A DNA stretch of 64,000 nt from Bradyrhizobium quebecense (GCF_013373795.3 NZ_CP088022.1:8129501-8193500); one strand, 5' to 3'; positions 1-8,512 are shown, numbered from the stretch's first letter. Notes: generated by a model not told the origin, from the sequence alone. Translations and numbers: made by a program.

Positions 1-1416
1 GTCTCGCCAGGCCTTTTGGTCGGCGTTCTGCGCCAATGGCGCAAGGATTGTGACCATGCTATGGCTTCGCGAGCAGCCTTCAGGCGCAAATTCCATGTCG
101 AGCCGGCGTGGAAAGGGCCCGACGCGATAAATACGTCCCCATCGGTCATTGCTTGCAGTTAGCTTCTCCTGCTGCAGCAGCACTGCGAGCACCTCGGTGA
201 CTTGCGCCATCGCCAGCGCCTTTCCGAGGCACGCATGGACCCCCGATCCGAAAACCAATTCATACCCCTTGTCGGGTCTGTCGCGCATCGCCGAAGCCGT
301 TGCGACAAGCAGCACGGAATTCTTGCGAATCGACCGCTCGCTCAAGCCATGACCGATCGTTCCACCGTCCTTGGCATAGCGCCACTGCCCCGGATTCAAA
401 GCCGGATTGAGCTGCGCCGCCGCGAAGAGAACGGAAGTCAGCTTCTCGCGTGCTCCGCCGGCGTCTTGCTCTACGGCATGGCCCATGCTTTTTGCGGCAG
501 CCTTGGCGGCCCGCATTTTGGCAGGGTGCGTCAACAATTCCTCGACGATGTTGCCAGCGGCCAGAGTGGTCGTTGGAATAAATCCGGTGATCATACCGAC
601 CATGATGGCGCGAACTGCGTCGTCAGAGATGCCCGCCGCGACGAGTCTTTGGAGAATTGTACTGTCAAGACCGCTGGGGGGTGGTTGGCTCGGAGCAGCC
701 GAGAGGCGCGCCACAGAGTCGTCGATGACCGATCGGACGCGCGCAGCTCCCGCAAGTGCCAGCTTTCGGATGGCAGGTTTGCCAAACGGATCGGCGAAGA
801 GCAGCGCGGAAATGGACATCGCCCACTCGGCGAAAGCGTCGGTGTCGTCGATCCACAGCCCGAAAAACTCGGCGCATGTTTCCGCCGCGACCCGGGTGAT
901 GAGATCTTTCATCACGTCGATGCGGCCACCGGACGCGTGTATCAGCGTGGTCGCGATTTCCCCCGATCGGCGAATGAGCCATTCGGTATCCCCGTCGTGT
1001 GAGAGGTCAGCAATTAGCTTGTGTTGGCAGCGCTGCTGATCGCCGTTGAGACCGAGCACAAAGGTTACCGTGCCACCTCCCAGCTCCTCCATCTCAGGGC
1101 CATAGGGCACCGTGAAGGTGGCCGGATTCGAAAGCACCTCGCGGACGTCGGCGTCGCGCGTGACGATGACGAGGCGGCCGAACCTTGGGATGGGCCAGAA
1201 TATCCGGAAAAATGCCAAGATGGCCCGCAGGGCCCACAGCCAAATGCGCCTTGTGATTGGCGACAAAAGCCCGTCGGGTCCCAGATCATCAAAATCAAAG
1301 CTGCCGGCAGGCGTGGTGTCTTCGTCCCTGGGCTTCTGTTCGGCCGCCGTGATCTTGTCGAAATATTTTAATGTCCACGCCTGCTGAATATCCCCAAACG
1401 CTCTTACGGGCCCCAT
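1..1416 (-). CDS. Atypical cytochrome P450, 3' end outside window
   Basis: Reading the minus strand from the ATG at 1416 gives 472 uninterrupted residues running off the window edge. The heme-thiolate loop is clear (FGSGVHACLGKALA, ligand Cys396), so this is a P450 fold. Two canonical elements appear missing: the I-helix has GFIPTTTLA where an acid/Thr pair is usual, and the K-helix position reads FAAAQLNPALNP instead of ExxR. P450s lacking these residues are often peroxygenase- or isomerase-like rather than monooxygenases; that is inference. About 75 residues follow the heme loop, which is about what a P450 needs, and the frame stays open, so a C-terminal extension or fusion partner is possible. 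An AGAGGA Shine-Dalgarno sits about 6 nt before the ATG. The SARP-like regulator gene ends only 52 bp upstream on the same strand, so the two may be co-transcribed. Substrate unknown. Confidence 0.85.
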   Translation of the reverse strand, partial: MGPVRAFGDIQQAWTLKYFDKITAAEQKPRDEDTTPAGSFDFDDLGPDGLLSPITRRIWLWALRAILAFFRIFWPIPRFGRLVIVTRDADVREVLSNPATFTVPYGPEMEELGGGTVTFVLGLNGDQQRCQHKLIADLSHDGDTEWLIRRSGEIATTLIHASGGRIDVMKDLITRVAAETCAEFFGLWIDDTDAFAEWAMSISALLFADPFGKPAIRKLALAGAARVRSVIDDSVARLSAAPSQPPPSGLDSTILQRLVAAGISDDAVRAIMVGMITGFIPTTTLAAGNIVEELLTHPAKMRAAKAAAKSMGHAVEQDAGGAREKLTSVLFAAAQLNPALNPGQWRYAKDGGTIGHGLSERSIRKNSVLLVATASAMRDRPDKGYELVFGSGVHACLGKALAMAQVTEVLAVLLQQEKLTASNDRWGRIYRVGPFPRRLDMEFAPEGCSRSHSMVTILAPLAQNADQKAWRD

Positions 1417-1468
1417 AAGGTCCTCTTGATTTTGAAAAATGCCTCGCTAGCGGAGAGCTCCAAACAAT

Positions 1469-3202
1469 TTACAGCGTATGATGTACCGAGACTGAAAACA
1501 CGGTTTCGGCGAACTCACGATTGTGGCAACGATCGGAAAACGGAATCCAATCAATATAGGCGCCCGAAAACCGGGGCCTTATGCTCATCAGCTCGTCGAA
1601 TGCGGAACGGGCCTGCTCTCTTTCTCCGAGCCGGACCAGCGAGTCGATCTTGACCATATGGGCGTACCAATATTGCTCTCGCCGCACGATGGCGAGGTCC
1701 GCGTAGGTGATCGCGTCGCTGTATTTTTTCAGAAGATTGCTCATCATCGCCAATTCGCCCAGGACGAAGAAGAGATGGACGTCGAATGGGCTAAGCCGTC
1801 GAGCAAGCTGGAGCGGCCGCTCCGCCTGATCCGCCTTACCTGAGAGGTTCAGTGTGCAACCGATCTGCGCGTGTGCAATGGCGAGGCTCGGCGTCAGTTC
1901 GACCGCCTGGAGGAGGAGGTCGAGGGCGGGTTGCATGTGTCCCAGCCAAGTCTCTGCGGTGCCCGCGAGCCAATAACCCCGTCCATCCCCGGGATCGGCC
2001 CGTATGGATCGTTGGGCTAGCCGGCGCATCTCGTGCACGCGATGCGCCGGCTGTCGGCCGGTCCAAATCTCCCAGGCCAGCGCGTGGGTGACGTTGATCA
2101 AGGCTTCCGAGGAGTAGTGGTCGAGTGCCAGAGCCTGGGCGAACAGCTCGCGCGCCGCTTCGGAGTCTGCATGCTGCAATCGGTTGAGGTGCCATCGACC
2201 CCGCCAAAGCAGATCGGTGACATTGGCGTTTGACGGCCGCTTTTCATGCGCACTCAACTGCTCGCCATGATCGATCGTGGCGCCCAAATGCGCGACCACT
2301 TCCTGCAAACACTCATCGAGAGCAACGCCAACGATTGATCGTGCGATCTCTAGCCGCTTCGACCAAATCACTTGGAGACGGCTTGATTCGTACAGCGTCA
2401 CGTCAATGGCGATGAGATCGGCGGCCGAACGCAGAGTGCCATCGAGCAGGTATTTCGTACCCAGAATTTTTGCATGCTGCCTTGCGACCGACGAACTTTC
2501 TGAAACGCCCGGGTCACCGGCGATGACGGCCAGCCACCGGAGCCGTGACAGCCGGTTGACCAACTCCTGTTTGAACCCTTCGGCGAAATAGGTTTCGTTG
2601 GCATCGCCGGTGAGGTTTGCAAATCCAAGCACCGCGAGCGACGGGCCTTCCGCCGGACGCTGCGGCAGCCACGTGAGGTCCGGGTCTGGCATCGCCGGGG
2701 GAGCGGGGGGCTCGGGCTTTGCGGTTTCAGTCGGTCTGTGACCTCCCAGCTGCCCAGGCGGACGGTTGCGGTGGCCTCGCAACCAATCCTCGAAGTCTTC
2801 CTCGCCCGGAATGTCGAGTCCCTCAAGAAACTCTCCCGGCTGGCCGAAGTCCCGCGCGCGCGCATCGGCGTCGGGCTCGAAAACATCGACGCTGACGACA
2901 CTTAGGTCGAGCCGGACCCGGTCGCGCTCGCAGATCAATGGCGCCCAAGGCTGGCGGTTGAGCCGCTTGCGCAAATCCGACAGCTCGCGCCGGAGGCTTC
3001 CTTGGGCCTCCCGGGACCCCCGCGTGCCCCAAAGCTGTGTCTGAAGCCAGCCACGTGCCCGTTCGCCCTCCCTGGACATGGCCAGCATGGCGATTAGCGC
3101 GGTCCCCTTTCGGCTCGGTATCGAAATCCGACGGCCTTCAGGGTCCACGAGACTGAACGGACCAAGAAGGCGAAGCTTGAATTTCGAGGTGCGGATCAAC
3201 AT
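1469..3202 (-). CDS. SARP/BTAD-like winged-helix regulator with TPR repeats
   Basis: Predicted transcriptional regulator of about 577 residues. The N-terminus (residues ~5-100) has the OmpR-like winged-helix pattern of SARP/adenylate-cyclase-type regulators (LRLLGPFSLVDPEGRRI ... SLRRELSDLRKRLN). A middle segment (~200-320) resembles the TolB/FlgO-like domain often following such helices (VLGFANLTGDANETYFAEGF). The C-terminal ~230 residues are helical TPR-type repeats (LLLQAVELTPSLAIAHAQIG). I chose the ATG at 3202 because GGTGGAG lies 7 nt upstream; an in-frame TTG at 3220 adds six residues and has a weaker site. It lies between a P450 gene downstream and a divergent caspase operon, so it is the natural candidate regulator of both; no operator was identified. 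Confidence 0.8.
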   Translation of the reverse strand: MLIRTSKFKLRLLGPFSLVDPEGRRISIPSRKGTALIAMLAMSREGERARGWLQTQLWGTRGSREAQGSLRRELSDLRKRLNRQPWAPLICERDRVRLDLSVVSVDVFEPDADARARDFGQPGEFLEGLDIPGEEDFEDWLRGHRNRPPGQLGGHRPTETAKPEPPAPPAMPDPDLTWLPQRPAEGPSLAVLGFANLTGDANETYFAEGFKQELVNRLSRLRWLAVIAGDPGVSESSSVARQHAKILGTKYLLDGTLRSAADLIAIDVTLYESSRLQVIWSKRLEIARSIVGVALDECLQEVVAHLGATIDHGEQLSAHEKRPSNANVTDLLWRGRWHLNRLQHADSEAARELFAQALALDHYSSEALINVTHALAWEIWTGRQPAHRVHEMRRLAQRSIRADPGDGRGYWLAGTAETWLGHMQPALDLLLQAVELTPSLAIAHAQIGCTLNLSGKADQAERPLQLARRLSPFDVHLFFVLGELAMMSNLLKKYSDAITYADLAIVRREQYWYAHMVKIDSLVRLGEREQARSAFDELMSIRPRFSGAYIDWIPFSDRCHNREFAETVFSVSVHHTL

Positions 3203-3403
3203 CGGTGCGCTCCACCCCAAGATGATACTCGACGGGACGCAACTTTCACGCTTTTTTTTCGATTTTCGGACGCGGGGCTCGCGGTCGGCGAATAGGGCCT
3301 ATGCCAGAGTAGAGCCGCGCATCGATTAGAACAGGCGCTGGCGCAAGCTGCCACCTCCTCACCTGATCAGGGTGCGGGGCGCTGGCACAGCGAGGAGATA
3401 ACG
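3203..3403. promoter_or_regulatory. Divergent promoter region, regulator versus caspase operon
   Basis: This 200-bp gap separates the minus-strand SARP-like regulator from the plus-strand caspase operon and must hold both promoters. It contains a T-rich tract near 3249-3262. No convincing -35/-10 pair or operator repeat could be assigned by eye. Confidence 0.4.
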
Positions 3404-5101
3404 ATGGCTCAGCAGTCTGAAGATCTCAAAGCGACGAAAGGATTTAACGGGGCCTCACCCGCCGCGGCACGCGATGCTGTGCAATCACCGAAACGGAAGG
3501 CGCTGGTGGTCGGGATCAACGACTATCCTCCACCGAATGCACTCCCAAGTTGTGTCTCGGACGCTCGCGCCATGGTCTCCCTGCTCAGGGAAGAATTTGG
3601 ATTTGAAGACCAAACAGTCCTGCTGGACGGGGATGCTTCAAAGGCCAGCCTCATCCGGGAATTGCAGCAACTGGTCACCGGCTGCGGCCCGGCCGATCGC
3701 CTCGTGTTCTTCTTTTCGGGACACGGCTACCGCCCTGTTCGGAATGGCGTACTTGAAAGCGCGCTTGTTACCCAGGACGCTCAATTTTTTGAAGACCAGG
3801 AACTTGCGGAATTGATGAAGGACGTTCCGTCAGGGATCCTGACCATTATCATCGACGCCTGCTTCTCGGGCGGAATGGAAAAGCTCTTTGCCCGCGCGAA
3901 CGGACAGATTGAAGTCGCAAAACTGAAGCGATGGATCTCGCTTGATCCGGACGAAGTCGAATCCCACAGCAAGAATGTCTCCGCGGTCACGGGGTTCAGT
4001 CCGTTTGGATATCTCGCGCCGATTTCCGAAGGCTCGCTGCAAGCGAACCTGAGCCAGGCAAAAAGCGCAGACTTCGAAGTTACGCAACTTCGCAAGAGCG
4101 ACAGTAAGGCGATTTTGGTCTCGGCCTGTCTTGAGGACGAGACGGCCGCCGCCTCCACGTCGCAGACAAACGGGCTGTCAGCCCTCACTTATGCATTGAC
4201 CAGCACAATCGGGTCGCTGGGTTCGACTCCGTCGGCTCAGGCGGTCATTGAAGCCGCCGGGCAGCGACTGCGCGAGATCGGGATCAAGCAGACCCCGATG
4301 CTCAAATGTCCGCCCCGGCCGGCGGCGCTGGCCAGCCACGAGTTCATTTTGCTCAACGAAGTAGAAGGAGGCTCGCCACTGCCGCAGGATCGACCGAACG
4401 CAAAGCCGACCGATGCAAACGAACGCGACGCCGAACAGCAAGCCGTCGCGCGGGTTATAACCACAATCCTATTGATGACGAGAGGAGGAATGCAAATGCC
4501 GACCAATATGCAGCAGAAGGACTGGATCGACGATGCGGGCCGTATTGCCAGTGTCGTTGTGCCGATCATCGCGAGCCTGCAGAGCAAGGGCTATCAGGCG
4601 AACGGCAAGGGCGACAACAAGGACTGGATCGACGATGCGGGCCGTATCGCCAGTGTCGTTGTGCCGATTGTCGCGAGCCTGCAGAGCAAGGGCTATCAGG
4701 CGAACGGCAAGGGCGACAACAAGGACTGGATCGACGATGTGGGCCGTATCGCCAGTGTCGTTGTGCCGATCGTCGCGAGCCTGCAGAGCAAGGCCTATCA
4801 GGCCAATGGCAATAGCGACGTCGCCAAGGACTGGATTGACGACGTGAGCAGGATTGCAGTTGTCGCTGCGCCGTTCATCGCCGCGCAGCAGAGCAAAGGC
4901 TATCGATCGACGGGAGACGCCAGAAAGGACTGGCTTGACAGCTTTAACGGTTTTACTCGGCCGGGGATCGTCCCGCCAATCCTCGACCTTGGACTACAGG
5001 CTGACGGCTCGACAAGCAAGGATTGGTTCCACGATGTGGCGCGTGTCGTTCAAGTCGCCGGACCGATCGTGGCAGCGACTCTGCAAAGCAAAGGGTACTA
5101 G
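3404..5101 (+). CDS. Caspase-family protease with C-terminal tandem 34-residue repeats
   Basis: Peptidase C14 (caspase/metacaspase-like) protein of 565 residues. The p20-like domain spans residues ~30-310: KALVVGINDY strand, catalytic His107 in FFSGHGYR, catalytic Cys153 in IIIDACFSGG. After a polar linker (~325-365), residues 372-565 form six tandem units built on KDWIDD..RIASVVVPI.ASLQSKGY; the first three are nearly identical in protein and DNA. Units look like short amphipathic helices ending in Lys-Gly-Tyr. No signal peptide is seen, so a cytoplasmic location is likely. AGGAG lies 7 nt before the ATG. It heads a co-directional set with the HExxE protein and the membrane protein. Bacterial caspase-like proteases often act in regulated cell death or conflict systems; whether this one does is inference. 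The repeats could be self-cleavage substrates or oligomerisation elements. Confidence 0.9.
   Translation: MAQQSEDLKATKGFNGASPAAARDAVQSPKRKALVVGINDYPPPNALPSCVSDARAMVSLLREEFGFEDQTVLLDGDASKASLIRELQQLVTGCGPADRLVFFFSGHGYRPVRNGVLESALVTQDAQFFEDQELAELMKDVPSGILTIIIDACFSGGMEKLFARANGQIEVAKLKRWISLDPDEVESHSKNVSAVTGFSPFGYLAPISEGSLQANLSQAKSADFEVTQLRKSDSKAILVSACLEDETAAASTSQTNGLSALTYALTSTIGSLGSTPSAQAVIEAAGQRLREIGIKQTPMLKCPPRPAALASHEFILLNEVEGGSPLPQDRPNAKPTDANERDAEQQAVARVITTILLMTRGGMQMPTNMQQKDWIDDAGRIASVVVPIIASLQSKGYQANGKGDNKDWIDDAGRIASVVVPIVASLQSKGYQANGKGDNKDWIDDVGRIASVVVPIVASLQSKAYQANGNSDVAKDWIDDVSRIAVVAAPFIAAQQSKGYRSTGDARKDWLDSFNGFTRPGIVPPILDLGLQADGSTSKDWFHDVARVVQVAGPIVAATLQSKGY
4517..5098 (+). repeat. Six in-frame tandem repeats (~102 bp) in caspase gene
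   Basis: Each unit begins at a Lys-Asp-Trp codon triplet: 4517, 4619, 4721, 4826, 4925 and 5018. Spacings are 102, 102, 105, 99 and 93 bp, so frame is kept throughout. Units 1-3 differ at only a few bases, units 4-6 are progressively diverged. The consensus is KDWIDD-x-xRI-hydrophobic-P-x-xAS-x-QSKGY. Confidence 0.95.
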
Positions 5102-5258
5102 CCCGAGAACTTCCGCGGATGATGTGATCATTGCCGGCATCATCCCGCCCTTCATCGCCTGGAAGCAAGGCAGCGCCTGGGAGGCCGGAGCAGATTCTTC
5201 AACCTCTCCGGCCCCTCGAAGGAGGAGACAATAACCAATAAGGAAATGAGAGCAGGTC

Positions 5259-6065
5259 ATGCAGACGATCAGCCTCCTTAATCTCTCAACGGTCCTCTCC
5301 GATCAAGCCGTTTCTACTGCGACACGTGATCTGCAAACGCAAGTGAAGCGTGATTTCGCGTCGGCTTGGGCCGTTGAGGCCGATTTACAGTTCTGTCCGC
5401 GCAAAGGCGATCCGCCAAAGCCGGGATCCTGGTGGCTGGTCGTTCTTGACGACGCCGATCAGGCAAGCGCCGTCGGCTATCACGACCTGACCGTCGAGGG
5501 GCTGCCGTTGGGCAAGATATTTGCTCGCACCGATACAGAAAGCGGTCACAACTGGACCGTGACTGCGAGCCATGAATTGCTTGAAATGCTTGCGGACCCC
5601 TGGATGGACCGCTGCTGTCTGAACATCGGAATGGACAGCTGCCAGATACTTGCGTGCGAGGTCTGCGATCCCTGCGAGGACGACGGCTATGGGTATGTGA
5701 TCGGCAACACGTTAGTTTCCGACTTTATTCTCCCAACATGGTTTGACGCCAAATCTCCCGGCTCCCGCTTTGATTTTTGCGGGCATATGAAGGGACCGCT
5801 GCAGATTTTGGCGGGCGGCTATATCGGGTCATATGACTTCAAGACGGGCTGGACGCAACTGCGGACGCCGAATGCCTCGAAGCAATTCGAGTCGGGGATG
5901 ATCCTGCCGCGCCAGGATTCAATACCGTTCGGAGCGCGACGCGAGAGACGTGTACGAAAAGATATGGGCGCTCCGCTATTGCGAAGTGGCGAACCGATCG
6001 AACTGCCCTCCGCCCCAGATTGGATGGCGACGGCTCGTGCCATCACGCTAAATGGTCGACCTTGA
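5259..6065 (+). CDS. Putative HExxE metal-binding (protease-like) protein
   Basis: A 268-residue protein of no family I can name firmly. The central motif is SHELLEMLADP (residues ~106-116), followed ~25 residues later by ACEVCDPCEDD. The pattern HExxExxxDP then ExxDxC recalls putative zinc proteases in which the second His of HExxH is Glu; this is motif resemblance only. Seven Cys cluster between residues ~120 and 185 (DRCC, DSCQ, CEVCDPC, FCGH), suggesting metal binding or disulfides. No signal peptide or membrane segment is evident. The ATG at 5259 is preceded by a modest AGCAGG. It lies 157 bp after the caspase stop and 38 bp before the membrane-protein gene, so it is probably in the same transcript. 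Confidence 0.65.
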   Translation: MQTISLLNLSTVLSDQAVSTATRDLQTQVKRDFASAWAVEADLQFCPRKGDPPKPGSWWLVVLDDADQASAVGYHDLTVEGLPLGKIFARTDTESGHNWTVTASHELLEMLADPWMDRCCLNIGMDSCQILACEVCDPCEDDGYGYVIGNTLVSDFILPTWFDAKSPGSRFDFCGHMKGPLQILAGGYIGSYDFKTGWTQLRTPNASKQFESGMILPRQDSIPFGARRERRVRKDMGAPLLRSGEPIELPSAPDWMATARAITLNGRP

Positions 6066-6103
6066 GAGCAGACGTTCAGCATTGATTTTTCAAGGAGATC
6101 GAA

Positions 6104-7750
6104 ATGGAAAACGAGATCGCTGGCGGTATTGTCGCGGTGGTGGGTTTGATATGCGGCTACTTGTATTCGCGGTCGGCGTTCGAAAAGGCGATTGCCATTT
6201 CGGACGTTCCCACTCCTCCGCAATATCTCGTTCGGCGGCGGCCTTTCTTGCTCGGTGAGACGGTTTTCGTGGCGTTCTGCCTCGGCGTGTACGCGTTTGC
6301 TCTGATCTTCTACCGCGAGCTTCCATTGCTCGTGCAGTTGTTGCCACCCGCCAGCCAGGTCGCGGTCACGGATGTGGTGAAGATGGCAGCCGAATCAAAC
6401 CCGAGTCTCCTGGCGATCGCGCTCGCGATAACCATTGCATTTTTCCACTTTCTCGAGGGCGATTTTCGCGGCAACTTCATCTATAGCTTCCGAACAATTG
6501 TCTATTCGTCCATTTCGGTGCCGTTCGCGTGCGCGCGGGTACAAGAGCGGTTGCTCAACGCGTTGGTCGTTCCAACTTCGCTGCGAATAGAGGTCGCAAA
6601 TAATCCAGCTCTCGGTGTTGCGCTTTCCGATTTTTCCCGGCAGCGGCCGGATATCAAGAGGCGGTGGGCAGAACTCTCGGCCATGTACCTTTGGGTGGAG
6701 TCCAACCGGGCCACCTCTGCGGGGGAGGACGTCATTTCGGATCCAAGCTTCGCTTTCGAAAAATCCGCGAATCAATTCATCGCGGCCGGTCAATTGATGC
6801 TGTGCAACCGGTCTGGAACGGGCGCGTCCCGGACCTACGCTGCGCTGGAAGAATTCCTTGAGGAGTTGCGATCTCAATATTCACGATACGTGGCGTGTCT
6901 TCTGTTGACGCAGGCGAGCAACCGCCGTGAATTCTATGCAAGCTGCAAGGAGGTTGGGATTGACCTCGGCTCAACGATCGCCGAGTCCCCCTTAAAATAC
7001 TCGGCACTCTACATCGTCACGCTCGCCGCGACGGTGGTGCTGGGACCTTACCTTTGTGCCGCCGGGTACGATCTGATGTCCGGGAAGGACTTTTGGTCAG
7101 CGATAGGCCATCAGAAGACCGACTACATCCAGCGTTGGCTGATCGCCGGAATAGGCACTTATTTCTCGCCGATCTTCTTTGTCCTGCTTGTCCGCAATCT
7201 CGCCTGGCGAGTCTCTCCGGACAGGACCCACGCTAGCCTGGTCACATATGCGTGGATTCTGCTTGGGGCGTTCGGAATATCGATCTTTGGCGGCGTGGCG
7301 GCCTCAATTATCAACCACCCCGCTGCTGCCATCGATTGGGACCAACTGACGGAATACCTCCACCGAAACGCGCCGTGGTCAATCGGTCCCGCGTTGATCG
7401 CCGTCTACATCAACTATTACCTCGATCGTCAAGCTGACCCGGCAAAGGAAGATATTGTTCAAACGCGCGATACAATCCTTCCGCGGCTGGCGTCGGTCAT
7501 GGGCTTCACCGGAGGAATTCTGCTCCTTACCCTGCTCATAGTCGCGCGACAGCATTTTGAAAGCAATCTGTGGGCGGAGGAGAAAGCGCGCGTGATCGTG
7601 CTCGGCACGGTTGTGCTCATTACATTCTCGCTGTGTCTGATTGCTCAATTCGGCCTCCTCAAGAGCTCGACGGGTGCGGAGTCGAGAGGGCCAGCACCGG
7701 TCGCTGACCTTCCGCATCCTATCGTTGCGGGAGCGGAGGGGGCTGAATGA
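6104..7750 (+). CDS. Polytopic membrane protein of unknown function
   Basis: A 548-residue integral membrane protein. I see about eight hydrophobic segments: near residues 6-23, 49-69, 99-117, 303-327, 345-368, 384-410, 465-485 and 495-515. A soluble domain of ~170 residues (about 130-300) lies between the first three and the rest, and a short Pro-rich tail ends the protein. I do not recognise a family; no transporter or enzyme signature is visible. The start is set by AGGAG 6 nt before the ATG. It is the third and last gene of the caspase cassette, 38 bp after the HExxE gene. A membrane target or effector paired with a protease is one reading, a sensor is another. Confidence 0.7.
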   Translation: MENEIAGGIVAVVGLICGYLYSRSAFEKAIAISDVPTPPQYLVRRRPFLLGETVFVAFCLGVYAFALIFYRELPLLVQLLPPASQVAVTDVVKMAAESNPSLLAIALAITIAFFHFLEGDFRGNFIYSFRTIVYSSISVPFACARVQERLLNALVVPTSLRIEVANNPALGVALSDFSRQRPDIKRRWAELSAMYLWVESNRATSAGEDVISDPSFAFEKSANQFIAAGQLMLCNRSGTGASRTYAALEEFLEELRSQYSRYVACLLLTQASNRREFYASCKEVGIDLGSTIAESPLKYSALYIVTLAATVVLGPYLCAAGYDLMSGKDFWSAIGHQKTDYIQRWLIAGIGTYFSPIFFVLLVRNLAWRVSPDRTHASLVTYAWILLGAFGISIFGGVAASIINHPAAAIDWDQLTEYLHRNAPWSIGPALIAVYINYYLDRQADPAKEDIVQTRDTILPRLASVMGFTGGILLLTLLIVARQHFESNLWAEEKARVIVLGTVVLITFSLCLIAQFGLLKSSTGAESRGPAPVADLPHPIVAGAEGAE

Positions 7751-7856
7751 TATCCGTGGACAATACGCTTCGCGAGCCTCGACGCGTCGTGGCGGCTGGT
7801 TGGTCTGGTCGAGAAGTCCTTTCGATTTCGGTTTCAAGGACCACTGATGCCCAAGG

Positions 7857-7965
7857 GAGAGGACCTGAGCTGCAGCAGTCCAGCAATTCTTTTGTCCTAG
7901 AGTACGATTCTCTTCCCTCGCGAGAGGACCCAATCTGCAGCAGTAGAGCAATTCTTTTTCTAGAT
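7857..7965. repeat. Imperfect ~45-bp direct repeat pair
   Basis: GAGAGGACC at 7857 and again at 7922 each begin a segment continuing CTGCAGCAGT..AGCAATTCTTTT..CTAGA, offset by 65 bp. The second copy is followed by TCTCTCTCCACTGAGAGGG, which can fold back. Function unknown; duplication of a recombination or protein-binding site is possible. Confidence 0.75.
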
Positions 7966-8052
7966 TCTCTCTCTCCACTGAGAGGGTTTAGGAAAGCCCC
8001 TAGATCGGCAGGAGCACAGTGTCCTCCTAGGACCGAACCCACGAGGACCGCT

Positions 8053-8077
8053 TGTCAACCTGTCAACCGTGTCAACC
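8053..8077. repeat. TGTCAACC triplet array
   Basis: TGTCAACC occurs at 8053, 8061 and 8070, that is with 8- and 9-bp spacing. It resembles a short iteron array and lies near the primase gene of the phage-like remnant. Confidence 0.7.
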
Positions 8078-8164
8078 CAGAAATTGAAATCTGCGGCTAG
8101 TGATACTTCGGGGCGCGCTTGCACCGTGGGGGGCAGGGGCCGGGAAGGACCCGCGCCCCCGCCT

Positions 8165-8419
8165 CTACAGTTTGCCGAGCATGATTTGTCGAGAGATGGT
8201 GTGACCGACAGCAGTCACGCCCCAGGAGAGGCGCCCATCGACACCAGTGGTGGAGTGATATCGAGCAAGCTGGTGACGGACGATCTCTTTCAATTCCTCG
8301 TCCGCGATCTCACTGGCGCTCATGTAACAATCGAACATACACAGCGAATGCAGCACGCCGCGCTGTTTGGTAGTCATCCTTTTAGCGAATTCGATCTGAT
8401 CTCGTGTTGGTCTAGACAT
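8165..8419 (-). CDS. Small hypothetical protein of the phage-like remnant
   Basis: An 84-residue ORF starting MSRPTRDQIEFAKRMT. The ATG at 8419 is preceded by TGAGGATCA, a good ribosome-binding site, which argues that it is real. The protein is mostly helical and polar (MSASEIADEELKEIV), compatible with a small DNA-binding or regulatory protein, but no family is recognised. It is transcribed in the same direction as the primase-helicase gene, about 360 bp downstream of its stop, with the iteron-like arrays between them. Confidence 0.55.
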   Translation of the reverse strand: MSRPTRDQIEFAKRMTTKQRGVLHSLCMFDCYMSASEIADEELKEIVRHQLARYHSTTGVDGRLSWGVTAVGHTISRQIMLGKL

Positions 8420-8512
8420 TGATCCTCAGTAAGGAAAAGCTCCACCGTCCGATCCGACGCGGCGGGCGCGTCTCATCAGAGACAGGGACTCATGGTTGGT
8501 GATTGTCGGCTC

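Larger units (their letters stand above)
7751..8164. other. Non-coding stretch with direct repeats, element boundary region
   Basis: No convincing gene lies here; the open frames have no family resemblance or good ribosome-binding site. It holds a pair of ~45-bp direct repeats (7857-7965), a TGTCAACC triplet array (8053-8077) and a G-rich tract near 8128-8150. The position between the caspase cassette and the phage-like genes makes it a plausible edge of the mobile element. Confidence 0.5.

Noticed and set aside
202..1039. Long plus-strand frames over 200-1040
   Set aside because: They are antisense to the P450, which has a clear heme motif and a good ribosome-binding site on the minus strand.
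7747..8100. Frame of 117 codons after the membrane protein
   Set aside because: Runs through direct repeats and the TGTCAACC array, with no ribosome-binding site or recognisable protein.
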